In this document: in pieces, positions 1-11,100 of the stretch | Layout: every line of letters starts with the position of its first letter | Position numbering within the stretch: the first letter of the stretch is position 1 | Position numbers and translations under genes: made by a program | From: Taeniopygia guttata | Taxonomy: Eukaryota > Chordata > Aves > Passeriformes > Estrildidae | Assembly (NCBI RefSeq): GCF_048771995.1 | Contig: NC_133024.1 | Location: 113,720,501 to 113,784,500 of the forward strand | Direction of reading: 5' to 3' | DNA length: 64,000 nucleotides | The notes under the pieces: model-generated | The model's input: the letters and a program-made list of their open reading frames with translations, nothing else | Database searches by the model: none | Told to the model about the DNA's origin: nothing

Positions 1-95
1 AGTCTGGCACAGTGGAAGGTGTCCCTGCCATGGCAGGGGTGGCACTGGATGGGCTTTGAGTCCTGTTCCAACCCAAATCACCCTATAATTCTACA
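1..95 (+). mobile_element. CR1 LINE, 3' end fragment
   Basis: The sequence has the CR1 3' UTR pattern ending in the ATTCTA-type terminal octamer. It is cut off by the window edge. It lies on the plus strand, the minority orientation here. Confidence 0.75.
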
Positions 96-320
96 GACAC
101 CTGTACAATCTTACACTATTTCCTGAAACCATTCACTCCCCTTGGCATGTACCTGCTAATAACCCAGTATTTTGGATAAGGAAACCAACCCAGTGTTTTG
201 ATAATGAAACCAACCCAGAGTTTTGATAATGAAACCAACCAGTTATTTTGGATAAGGAAACCAACCCCTATTTTGGACAACAACCCCCAGACCCTGCAGA
301 GGCTCCAGAGGCAGGTTTAC

Positions 321-451
321 CCTCACGGCTGTGTCCACCCCTGCCGAGGCCAGGCGATTGATCCTCCCATCTGCCCCATGCTGGAAGTCCAAGCTGTAAA
401 CCGGCTCCTTGTTATGCCACACTATTTCACATGTGATGACCTTCATGTTTC
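321..451 (-). CDS. CHAF1B: CHAF1B first coding exon (codons 1-42 plus 5 nt of 5'UTR)
   Basis: The acceptor TTCTGTTTTCTCCAG precedes position 451 and the ATG is at 446-444. The exon ends in phase 0 at codon 42 (Arg) before donor GTAAAC at 320-315. The translated product is the conserved N-terminus of CAF-1 p60. The upstream in-frame Met of the open frame lies in the intronic minisatellite and is not the start. Confidence 0.93.
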
Positions 452-1220
452 CTGGAGAAAACAGAACAAACCCCACATCAGTTCCTGTTCCCACATCAGT
501 TCTTGCTCCCACATCAATTCATCCTCTCACATCAATTCCTGCTCTCACATCAGTTCTTGCTCCCACATCAATTCTTGCTCCCACATCAGTTCTTGCTCCC
601 ACACCAATTCGTCCTCTCACATCAATTCTTGCTCCCACATCAGTTCCTGCTCCCACACCAATTCGTCCTCTCACATCAATTCTTGCTCCCACATCAGTTC
701 TTGCTCCCACACATCAATTCTTGTTCCTTTTGGCCAAACTTTGTGCCCATTTCCCAGGCACTGCTGGCAGCGCCTGGAATTGCACCGCAGTCATTGACAT
801 GATGCTTTGAGCCTGTTTCTAAAAGTTGTGATTGTTATGGCCAAACTTCCTGTTTGAGGATTGCAAGAGGACGGTATCAAGCCCTGTGCATCGGTTTAAG
901 ACTTAAAATAAAAAGTTTTTTAGGGGTAACAACCCTGCTCGGAATTCAAACAATACGCCAGCACGGGCAGCACAGGCGGCCCGGCGCGGACAGGGGAAAG
1001 GCAGAGGCGCTGCTGGCCGCTCCCGGAGCCGCGGGGATCCCCAATCCCGCTCTCCAGACCTCGGGGACCCCCAATCCTATTCCTCAAATCCCCAAAATCC
1101 CAAATCCCGGCTCGGGTCGCCCCCCCCCTCACCTGCGGCCCGCCCGCGGCTCCCGCGCGTTCCCGCCTTCGCCCGCCCCGCGCATGCGCGCGCCCGCCCC
1201 GCGCGCCGCCTCAGCCGCCC
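321..1220 (-). CDS. CHAF1B: CHAF1B, 5' part of gene (non-coding exon 1 and first coding exon)
   Basis: CHAF1B is the p60 subunit of chromatin assembly factor 1, a WD40 protein that deposits histones H3-H4 behind the replication fork. Only the start of the gene is here. The first 42 codons begin [20 protein letters not shown] and run to GVDTAVR, matching the start of vertebrate CHAF1B and its first WD blade. A non-coding first exon ending at 1133 (donor GTGAGG) is inferred inside a CpG island. The rest of the WD40 propeller lies to the left of the window. It sits directly downstream of MORC3 in the same orientation, as in human. Identity is very sure; the 5' end of exon 1 is not defined. Confidence 0.9.
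474..722. repeat. 18-bp minisatellite in CHAF1B intron 1
   Basis: About 14 units of CCACATCAGTTCTTGCTC and close variants lie head to tail, with alternating CAGTTC/CAATTC and CTTGCTC/CGTCCTC forms. The array begins only about 22 bases from the acceptor of the first coding exon. On the gene strand many units contain AACTGATG, which matches the branch-point consensus. Confidence 0.9.
960..1220. promoter_or_regulatory. CpG island and promoter of CHAF1B
   Basis: CpG-dense sequence with a full NRF1-type palindrome GCGCATGCGC at 1180-1189 and an E2F-like TTCCCGCC at 1160-1167. Both are usual in promoters of replication-linked genes and fit an S-phase histone chaperone. There is no TATA box. Factor binding is inferred from motif only. 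Confidence 0.7.
1134..1220 (-). other. CHAF1B: Probable CHAF1B non-coding exon 1
   Basis: A strong donor, GCCGCAG/GTGAGG, lies on the minus strand with the exon ending at 1133. It falls in the CpG-dense stretch upstream of the first coding exon. Since the coding exon begins with an acceptor only 5 nt before the ATG, an upstream non-coding exon is required. The transcription start is not visible, so the right edge is a guess. Confidence 0.55.
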
Positions 1221-1261
1221 TCAGGGGAAAAAAACTGCAAAAACATCAGAATAAACCTAAA

Positions 1262-1385
1262 AATTAAAAAAAAAAACCCCAAAAAACCAAAAAAACCCCC
1301 CAAAAAACACAACAAACCAATGCTTGCGCTTCCTCAGAAGAGATTTTTTTGGTTTTTTGTTTTGTTTCGCTTTTGTTTTTTTAAT
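1262..1385. repeat. A/C-rich tract followed by T/G-rich tract (imperfect inverted repeat)
   Basis: A-rich runs with short C blocks (1262-1320) are followed by T-rich runs with G blocks (1342-1385). The two halves are roughly complementary and could form a hairpin. It lies just upstream of the CHAF1B CpG island, between it and an LTR. No gene is seen here. Confidence 0.5.
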
Positions 1386-1394
1386 TTCGCAGCG

Positions 1395-2014
1395 TGGAAA
1401 AACGCGACTCGCCTGGTTTTTAAAGTTTTTAAAGTTTAGTAATAATCAAATGGTTATAAAAATAATAATGTAATTAGAGTAATAAAGTTTAGAGTTAGGA
1501 CAATCATGAGACAATAAAAAGCAAAGAATTATGGATGTTTGGATGCTCTTGGACACTAAGTTATGGAAAGTATTACTTTGTGGACAAAGGAATAACCTTA
1601 AAAGCAATAGCTTGTTGCATAGTCATATATTTTATATATGATGCATAAATTCCTTGCAAATTAAGAACTTTTCTGGTTTTTGTTAACTTTTTTTTCATTA
1701 ATCTTGTTGGTTTTACAAAGACGGAGAGAAGGTGGAAGAATGTTTGTCTTTTCTGATAAGGAGGCTGTAACTTTTTATGGGCCCCTTTCGCTGACATCTC
1801 TGTGTGAAGAGTTTCTTAATTATCTCATTTTCTTGCTTGAGCTTGTAACAAATCCTATATTGCGGAGTTTCTATTTTAACATTATGTTGTAACCTAAAAC
1901 TACATTTAACACGCTACGTAAGAGAATTAATCCAGCATAACTTTCTAACATTACACATATAATATTCATTGTAACATTTGCAAAAAGCCAATCATAAAAT
2001 ATGCATTTTTCACA
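1395..2014 (-). mobile_element. Solo LTR fossil, family A
   Basis: This is the reverse-complement copy of the elements at 19219 and 28176. Read on the minus strand it starts TGTGAAAAATGCAT, ends with CGTTTTTCCA and is about 620 bp long. It has an AATAAA-type region near its 3' end. No internal retroviral region is attached, so it is a solo LTR. Moderate divergence between copies suggests an insertion that is not recent. The family name is not recalled with certainty (ERVL-like). Confidence 0.8.
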
Positions 2015-2265
2015 ACAGGCATTGCTGTGCTTGACTGGTGTAAATATTTAAAATTCTGAACGGGTAACGTGTCTTCCAAACTTCCCAAAAACATAATATA
2101 AATGGCAAATTACGTTGTGAGAAAACAGCTTCTGCTTTCACTTCTTGCCCCAGGGAAGAAAAGCCTCTGGGCAGGGCTGAAGCCCAGAACGGGGCTCTGA
2201 GAGCTCCCCAGCCCCACACGGCCTCACCCAGCAGAGGACCAGGGAAGATTTAATTCCACATCACA

Positions 2266-2800
2266 GAATCATGGAATGATTAGGGTGGAAGGGAACTCCA
2301 AATGCCACCCCTGCCATGGCAGGGACACCTTCCACTGTGCCAGCTGCTCCAAGCCCCATCCAGCCTGGCCTTGGGCACTGCCAGGGATCCAGAGGCAATT
2401 CTCTGGGAATTCCATCCCAGGGAACAATTTCATCCTAATATTCAATCTAAACCGCCTCTTCTTTTAGTTTGAAGCGATTCCCCCTTGTCCTGTCACTCTA
2501 TCCCTTGGAAATGGACTCCCTCTGTCTTTTTGTCACCTCCCTTCACATCCTGGAAGGCCACAATGAAGTCACCCCAAAGCTTCTCTTCTCCAAGCTGAAC
2601 AATCCCAATTCTTTCAGCCTTCCATGGGAGAACTTTGTTGTCATCCCCGTGGCACAGCTCACTGTCATTGTCCTGCTCTCTGGACAATCCTTGAATTCTG
2701 GAGTCATCTCTTTGGCTCTCAGCCTTCCATGAGAGAACTCTTTGTTGTCACATCCCTATGCCACAGCTCGCTGTCATTGTCCTGCTTTCTGGACAATCCT
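2266..2800 (-). mobile_element. CR1 LINE fragment with internal duplication
   Basis: Starts on the plus strand with the complement of the CR1 terminal octamer (AGAATCATGGAATG) and continues through the conserved 3' UTR into the distal ORF2 region. A segment of about 85 bp, containing the CACAGCTC...CTGTCATTGTCCTGCT block, is present twice (about 2614-2695 and 2718-2800). 5'-truncated, as usual for CR1. Confidence 0.8.
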
Positions 2801-3425
2801 TCCCCCAGTTTGCCACAGTGGCAATTTTTGCCCAAACAGCTCACCCAGATCAGCCTCACCAAGGCTGGCACCTTCCTGGTGTTGCATCTGCACTTTTCCC
2901 ACTGTCTCCATACTGGGATCTTCTCCGTGCTGTGCTCTTTCCAAACCTTTCCCCTGTCTTAGGTGAGTTATCCTGTGGGAACTCCCTCCTTTGGCAGTGT
3001 TTGAGACCATTTATTGAATTAAGTCTTAACACATCCAGTCCTCTCCTTATCTATCTCCATCAATCTGAACCCCAGGGACTCACAAACCTCTGGATCAGTC
3101 CAACCCCTTCTTTCTCCATCTCTTTTCCAGCTGAGGGAGGAGGATGTGTATGGAATAGGGGATTTTAAAATTATTTTTACAAAAGTCCTCAGGAGTTCCA
3201 CAGCAGTAGAACTGCCTTAGGATGGTGCAAGTCCATGTGCTCGGTGAATTTCTGAAGGCAAAGAAGCCCATCCATGTATCAACAGCAGAACTTCCTGAAA
3301 TTCAGCTCCATTCCATTAACACCCTCTGGATTACACCAGCACTGCTTTTTCCATATCCAGGACATTCCCATCTCATTTCCATATTGGTGTGCCCAACACC
3401 AGACTGAGCCAGGCTTTCTTCTAAC
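2801..3425. other. Intergenic stretch downstream of MORC3, no feature recognised
   Basis: Unique-looking sequence between the CR1 fragment and the presumed MORC3 polyadenylation site. The short open frames here have no start context, splice signals or recognised product. Confidence 0.5.
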
Positions 3426-3429
3426 ACCC

Positions 3430-4955
3430 AAGACTTCAACCACTCTGCACAGGCTTTATTTAGAAACAAACACAAGTTGGGATCCTGTAAACTCCGATTT
3501 ATATATTTTTATTTTTTACAAAAAATACATTTTAACAAGTAAATAGAAACCATTTCCATAAGTCCACCGTTGTCCAAAGTGTAAATGTACATTGTAAATT
3601 TGCCATTTTTAATATAGACATGTGCTCTATTTTGCCAGTTGTCTACAAGAAATTCAGCTACAGTCTGATGAAACGTAATAAATAATGATTAAGAAATGGA
3701 AAAGCTACACACCAAGAAATGGGAAATATAAACTTTGCAAAATTCATACGTAGTTATATTACAGCCACCTCTTCCCAAATCAAACATTCAATTTCTCTTT
3801 TATAAAGTACAACAGTAGTGCATTCCCGTTATTGGCATAGAGAGAGATCTTCTATTGAAATACTGTCCAAGGAAATAATTGCACCGAACTACAACTAAAA
3901 AAGGGACACCAAGGGATTCACTCAGGACAGTAGCAGTGCAAAGGCCAACAATATTGGCTTTATTAAAAAAAAAAAAGATACTTCCTTAGAATTAACATAT
4001 TAACATATTGAACACTAATTAAATTATTTCTTGAATTTCAAAGCAAGAATAATTTTTCTGGATCACTCTTTGGGTGACCAATCCAACCACAGAGGAAAAG
4101 ATAGATTTGCTGTCTTTGCCACCTAGTTTGTCATTCCCAATGACTTGGGAAGAAACCCCTGCTGCTGGCTGGGAATTTCTCTTGGTACCGTTGCTTCCAG
4201 GTTTTCCCCATGATCATGGAAAAATGGGAAGATTTAGAGCACACAATTCTAAAAGGGGACATGCGAAAAAGAGGAATTCCCTTTTCTTGCCTATAATAAA
4301 ACTGTCTAAAGCTGTTGAAGCTGAACATTTTCACCCTGTTGTTTACACCACAGATAAACATCCCTCCTTTTCCAAGTGCTTCCATCTAACTGGTCCTTCC
4401 CCAGTTTTCAGGATAAAACCCTTAAAGAACCTTTCTTGTGGTACTACCGCACAAATATTCCCCAAATATTGCCCAAATTCTCACCTACTACTTACATTTC
4501 TATCCCATGAATGCAACACAGAACACTGCTGGGAGCAATGGAACAACACTGTGGGATACAACTCTGGGAAGGAAATAAAGGAAATTTTTTTTTTTTTTGC
4601 ATTTCTAAGATATTACACTATTTTAGAAGAGGAAATACTCACAGGTATTAATTCTTATATAAGATCCAAAGTCAACCAAAAGGTGTCTGTAGAAAAGTAT
4701 TAAGATTCCTAATAGTAAAAATATCTGCAAATTTAATTACAAATACATTTCCAAAGCAAAATCCTTAATTAAGTACATCAGGGTGGGTCAGTATTGACAG
4801 TGTTCCTTGAGGAGGAAGTGAACAGCTAAATGTGGAATATTTACACTGAGAGATCCACCTATGTCAAATATATAAAGTGAAGCAGCCCTGTTTACAGTCT
4901 GGAACCTACAGGTTATAATGGAAGAGCAATAAAACTCTGCTAAAACATGGAGATT
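3430..4955 (-). other. MORC3: MORC3 3' UTR (extent inferred)
   Basis: AT-rich non-coding sequence after the MORC3 stop codon, without splice signals, ending at the candidate AATAAA sites. The length is inferred from the poly(A) signals only. Confidence 0.6.
3455..3460 (-). terminator. Candidate MORC3 poly(A) signal AATAAA
   Basis: AATAAA on the minus strand about 1.5 kb after the MORC3 stop. A second AATAAA at 3959-3964 could give a shorter transcript. Which is used cannot be decided from sequence. Confidence 0.5.
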
Positions 4956-5109
4956 TTAAGTACTGCTGATTTCATGCATTTGTTCTACCACTTGCCCCAA
5001 GATTTCATCCACCACATCGATGTCATAATTCACTTGCTGCAGGTCCAGGTCGGGCATGATGGTGGCCAGGAGCTGTCCCACGTTCACTCGGAGAGAGCGG
5101 AGCTTCAGG
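4956..5109 (-). CDS. MORC3: MORC3 terminal coding exon 17 (residues 880-930, stop)
   Basis: Encodes [20 protein letters not shown] and [20 protein letters not shown] to MHEISST, the conserved C-terminal block. The TAA stop is at 4958-4956. The acceptor is TTCTCTCCCCAG. Confidence 0.96.
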
Positions 5110-8100
5110 CTGGGGAGAGAACAGCACAGGATTAGCTGGAGGTGGAATTCTGTGTTCAGAGCTCACCTGACAAAGCTGGACTCGTAATCCGGACTGGATT
5201 TGCTCCATGACTCCCATAAACCAATAAAAAAAAAAAAAAAAAAAATAGATGCAGGTAAAGCTGCATCAAAATCGAAATTATTTCTAAATCTACCAGTTTT
5301 CTCAAGCGTCTCTTCAGTTTTCAGCTTGAAGGGGGATATTCCCTCAGTTTCAAACCAACACTAAACTGAATTCCTGTCAGAAATATTTCAGAGGAAGCAT
5401 TGGTACAATCCTTTCCCCCACAGCACCTGTATTTCTCAAAGCAATATTAATGCCTGGTATTTTTATCCATTTACAAACCCAAACTACCACAACCCACAGG
5501 AACAAAAGGAGAGAAAAAGAGAGGAGAAGGCAAGAAAGAGGAGTTTGTCCACAGGCTTTAAAATATAAACAGGAAGCAAGAGGTATAGCCCAGGGAAAAG
5601 GCTGTGCCTCCCTTTTTTTGGTTTCCTTCCTGGATGTCCTTGCTGTGTCCTCTTCCTGATCAAATTGCTTTGCCATGAGCCATCCTTTCTGTGGCCCATT
5701 TCCTTCTACTCTCAGATCCTTTATCCAGTTCTCTCAGTGCTGCCATATCTCCATCAACTTGTGGGGGAAAGTTACTTCCAAGTCCTGCATTTATTTGCTA
5801 ATTCTTTTAATAAACACACATCAGAGCTATAAGGAAAAATAAAACCAAATGCTGACAGATAAGTTTTTTAAGTGGGTCAATTCCTTTTTTTTTAAGACTG
5901 ACAGGGGTCTCTGGAAATTTCCCAGGTTATTCTGCACTCTGCCAGGGTGCCCAGAGGTAGGTGCAGCCCTGCAGAGCCCAAAAGGAGGAGTCACTGGCCC
6001 AGCCCCGCCCAGCAGGAGCTGCTCGGTGCCACCAGCAGAGCGCAGCGCTGCCCTGCCACCCCCAGCACCATGGGAAGCTTCTCCAGCTGCTTCCCCAGGA
6101 GCGGAACTTCCAGGGGATGTTTTTCCAGCCCCTTTGTCCAATTTGTCAAAGTCTCTCAGCAGCAGCTCTGCCCTCCTGAGTTCTCTCCAATTTGATGGCA
6201 TCAGGAATTTATTGAGTTCATCTGGCTCTGTCACCCAGGCCATGAATCCCAGAATCCCCAGGGCTGGAAGAGGACTTTGGGATTACCCAGTCCAAAATGA
6301 CATCCCCAAGGCCACATCCAGACTCCTCCTGAGCACTCCCACAGTGACTCCAAAGCTTCCTGGGTAGCTCATCCCAAGGCCTGACCATTCTGACAGGGAA
6401 ATTTTCTTTCCCAATCTCCAACCTGAGCCTCCCCTGGTGCCATTTGAGGCCATTTCCTCTCCTCCTTTCCCTTGGGACAGGGCAGTAAAACCCAACCCCC
6501 CTCACTGCCCCTCCTGGCAGGAGCTGTGCAGAGCCACAAGGTCCCCCTGAGCCTCCTCCAGGCTGAGCCCCTTCCCAATTCGCTCAGCTGCTTCTCCCAG
6601 GATGTTTTCCAGCCCCTTCCCAGCTCTGTTCCCTCCCCTGGTCACGCTCCAGCCCCTCAATGTCCTTTTACAGTGGCACAGAACTGGGCTGAGGACTTGA
6701 GCTGCAAAAGTCTTTTCCATTCTTGGCCTTGCTGCTGATCCCCAGTCTGCCCTCAGTCACCCCATGCTGGTTGTCTTTACTCCCTTTTGACTCTCATGGA
6801 GCTGCAGGTGGCTTCCAGGTAGATTTATTCCATGTTTTCCCTGGGATTGAGGCTGCAGTGCCAGGATGGAGCTCTGGCTGTCCTCAATATGGGTGTAACA
6901 ACTGCCTTTTTCCAGGAATGTTAACTTTTGGAGACACTACGAGGCCCTCAGCTCCCTCTGAAATGCCTCTCACCTGGTCCCAGGGACCAATTTGCTGAAT
7001 TGATCCCTTAACTGACTCCCTTTTATCACAGCTGATGCTTCCCCACCTTGGATTCTTCCCTGGCAGGGACCTCACCTCACTCTGCTTCCACCTGCTCTGG
7101 GCTCTTTGTGTGTGTGCTACTCCCACTTCCCAAGAGCTCCAAGCTCTCCAGTTGGAAGTTTCAACCCTTGTTTAATTCCAGGACACACCTCAGACCCTGA
7201 TTCCACAGGATTTGCCTGCAGCAAGGAGTTCTTACAGGAATGTTTCAAATCCAGACCCTTCAGTTGATTCAAGACAGAAAAACAGACTCTCAAAGTGAAG
7301 TTCATTACACAGCAGAAAATAATGATCACCATCCTTTTTCCTGCCTCCCTTTTCTCTCCTTGGTTTGCAAGTTGTGTTTAGAAATTATACAACATTTTGG
7401 ATATTTTCTGAAGTATCAGTTTCCTATTCTGTTGTGGCCAATCCTGCTCACACAAATAAATCATAAATCACAAACATCACCTGATAAAAAAAACCAACAA
7501 CATTAGTTAGGAGTCACAAAAGGCAGTAGAAAAGAATTGCAAGCATCACATTTTATTATACAATTATCAGACATAACCTCAATCACAACATTTGAAATAC
7601 AACCAACAAGCAAAAATCTTGAAATAACATCTAGAAAGAACAAAACTGATACCTTTCTCCATCAGAAAAATTTACAGAGTCTTCTACATTACTGGTGGTA
7701 GAATCGTTTGCACGTGCTACAGCCTGTGGGATTGAAGCTTTTAACTGAGCCAGCTCTGCCTTGAGCTCCTCACACTGACAGGCCATTTGATTCTTCTCCA
7801 CTTCTAGGACTTCAATCTGCCAATCAAAAGAAAAAACAAAGCTGTAAAAACTCTTCAAAACACTGTGTAGTAGAAGTGCTGTGAAACACGGAGTAAAAAT
7901 AGAGATAATGAAGTGTCAGGAGTGTTTCAGCAGAAGTACCTGGCTTTTGTATCCATCTCTCTCAGTGGTGCACTTGTCCAGCTGCCTGAAAACATCATCC
8001 AGCTGCACTGCCATCTCATCCACCTCGCTCTTGCTCTCTCCATCAGCACATCTGCTGCACTCAGTCTTTAGGTTCTGCAGGGTGCTGCACTGCTCCTTCA

Positions 8101-11100
8101 GCGTTGCTATTTCCCCCAGGGCCTGCTCATAGAGAGCTGTGACCTCGGCCAAGCTCCTCCCGTCAGCATTCCCTTCTCCACAGGAGGGAACTGTCTGCAC
8201 TGCCTGATGGCACATTTCCTTTTTTACATATTTATTATTCATCTCCAAAAGCTGCTGTTCCAGTGTTTCCACCTGTTTGGTTAACGCTTCACATTTGCTT
8301 TGGTACATTTCTTTTTCTGTGTTCAATAACTGCAGCTGATTTTTCAGTTCGTTTTCCATCTCTACAGATGTCTCAGGAACTCCATTGACCTCGTGCTGTT
8401 CCTTTTCCATCTCTGCCCCAGGAATCTGGACTGGGATGGGGATGTCTTCCACCTCCTCCTTTTTCACCACCAGCTTTGGGAGCTCTGTCTGTGTTGCTGA
8501 GCTCAGCTGTTCACTATTTGCCTCTGAAGTGGTTGCACTGCAAGGTTCCCCCACGGGAGAGTCTTCCTTCTGCTTCTCCTCCTGATCCAAATTGATACAC
8601 TCTGTTTTTACCACAGGGACATCAGGATCTGCTGAAGGCTTTGGAGTGCTGCTCTCCTCTAAAATGATGACATCTTCATCATCATCCTCCTCTTCGTGGT
8701 TGCTGAATGTTTTGTCACTGAGCCGAGGTGTCTTTAGGGACACGGGTGTCGCACAGCTCTGCGTCCTCCTTTTGAGACTGAGGAGGAAAATATTAAAATA
8801 ATCAGTTTATTTGCTTAAATGCTGCCAAATCATTTGTTTCCAACCATGTGCAGAGTTTTGCTGAGCACTGTCCAAAAATTACCATTCCAGAAAATCTCCT
8901 GCAGGGGGTTTTAATCAGAGTAAATTCCTGTAAAAACAAGTGACTGCCATCCACACACTCACACATTATTCTGAAACAGACCCAGCATGCCCAGTAACAG
9001 TTTCAGGAAAACAGCCTGTGCAGTGTGGAGAACAAACTCTGCTCCTGAGCAGACAAATCACTAAAAATGCTCCTCTGTCATTTTCTTGCATTCACTTTTG
9101 TACTTGACAAAGTCTCCAGGTCCCTTTAACCTGGAGCTTCCCATGCTCCCAGAACTCCCACAGGAATTTCAGCAGCTGAAGCTGCCCCCAACACCATCAT
9201 TTTCATTAAGTTATTAATTTTAGAAATAAACAGGAATCTCCTTTGTACAGGTCCACTCACCTGCTATCAGCATCCAAATGAGGGGTAGATACTTTAATTA
9301 AAATAGGCAGAGATCTTCTAACAGAAGCATCTGATGATTTTGGTATGAGTAACCTTGGGAGAGCTTCCTTTGTATTCGGAGGTGAGAATGTTTTGAAGTC
9401 TTTACTTGAAGAAACAGATGTTTTTAAAAATATTTCATTATTCATCTATAAGACAATGTAAGTTAAGAATGGAAATAAACAGATATTAGTAGATGCTTCA
9501 TGAGGGATTTAAGCAGTTCTTTATATACCAAGACCTAAAATTCTGACATTTCCATATCCAAGTACCTCCTTGAACCCAGACTCAGCATTTTGGGATAAGA
9601 AAGGCTGACTAGACTACTCCAAATCCCAGTTTTTCATTTTAAAGTGCTGTGCAGAGTCCCAGGCAAGAGCTTTTCCCAAGCTGTGTCCCTGTCTGGAGTT
9701 TGCTCATCAGACACAAACTCCAGGACAGACATCCCTGGGAAAGCTACTCAGGGTTCATCTAGCTGGCCCAAAACAAGCAATTTTATCAATTTTAGAAATT
9801 ACTTTTGTGCTGGGGGAAATGTAATGACAGAGAAACAGTAAAATGAAATAAACAGGTTAAAACAGCACATGCAGCATCTCTTCTCCAGAAATGATCTTAG
9901 GTCAGAAATTGACTTTGAATGCAACTGAAATGAAATCCCACTTCAGACATTCCCATCAAACACGGTCTGCATCTGGATTTAATGTGAATTTGAGTGTCTC
10001 CTTGCACAAGTGTAGCTGTTCCACCTCTATCCCCACTGAAATCCCCACTTTTAAGGGCATCTTTGCTTCCATATCCTCATCACATCTCTCTCCAACAAAT
10101 CCCCTTTCAAACTGGGTGTCCTGCCACAAAAACAGCCACCAGTGACTGTCATCTCCTCTAGTTTTGGCCAGAGACCTTTGTCCCTCTCAAACTCCTTCCT
10201 AAGGAGAAAGAAATGGTGGATTTTCCATCACTGGGCAGCAAAGAAAGGGGATTTTGGGTTCCCTCATGGTGAGCAAATCCTGCAGAGCCACCAGAGTACA
10301 AGTGGATGTTGAAGCAGACATTGGTACCCAGGGCAGGCTCCTGCCTGCTTCAGGAGTTACCTGGTGGCCGTACTCCACTCGCCTCTTCAGTTTTTCCCTG
10401 TCCCTGCACAGCAGCAAGGAAAAAACAGACATGAAGAGCTTAGATTCAAACTGTGCATTCATTATAAAAACTAAATCTAAGCTCTAAAAGCAAACACACT
10501 ACTCCTCATCTCAGCTAGATACAATAATCCAAGTATTCTGGTTTATTGAATGAGAATTTCCTCAGGAAGTTGGAAGCTTGTCTGAAGTTAGCTTAACTTC
10601 CAACAAGATCCCTTTAGATTATTTATTAAATATTTAAAACAATCCCAAACTCCCATTTTTAGAATGTAAAGCAGCATCACAATTACCCAAATCAGTTTTT
10701 GTCATACACCTTAGCTAAGAACCCTTTTATTCCTAAATAAATGTATTGATCTTTTCAAAATGCTTCAACATGGACCTTTGAAAGTTACACAGCCAAGATT
10801 TCCTAACAGCCCCCAGACTTTGCTTCTGGGACATCCCAAACCATTCCCACACTGCCAAATCCTATGGAACATCATCTCTCTGGGAGCTGAACTATCACCC
10901 CAACTGCTGCACAGCTCTCCCTGGTAGTTTTTAGTGTTGAGGGCCTTGTAAAAGTCTGGCAAGCACATTTCTCTCCCTCTCAAGACTTTTCATAGAGGTG
11001 CACAGAAAGAAATGAAAGAGAAAACAATTTCTGTTTCTGCTCCTTGTTTTCCCATGTCGAATGTGTTTGGAGAATTGTTTCCCTGGGGTGATGCTTGGTT

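Noticed and set aside
474-722. Possible CRISPR-like or coding repeat (His-Ser-Cys frames)
   Set aside because: Eukaryotic locus and head-to-tail 18-bp units with no unique spacers: a minisatellite.
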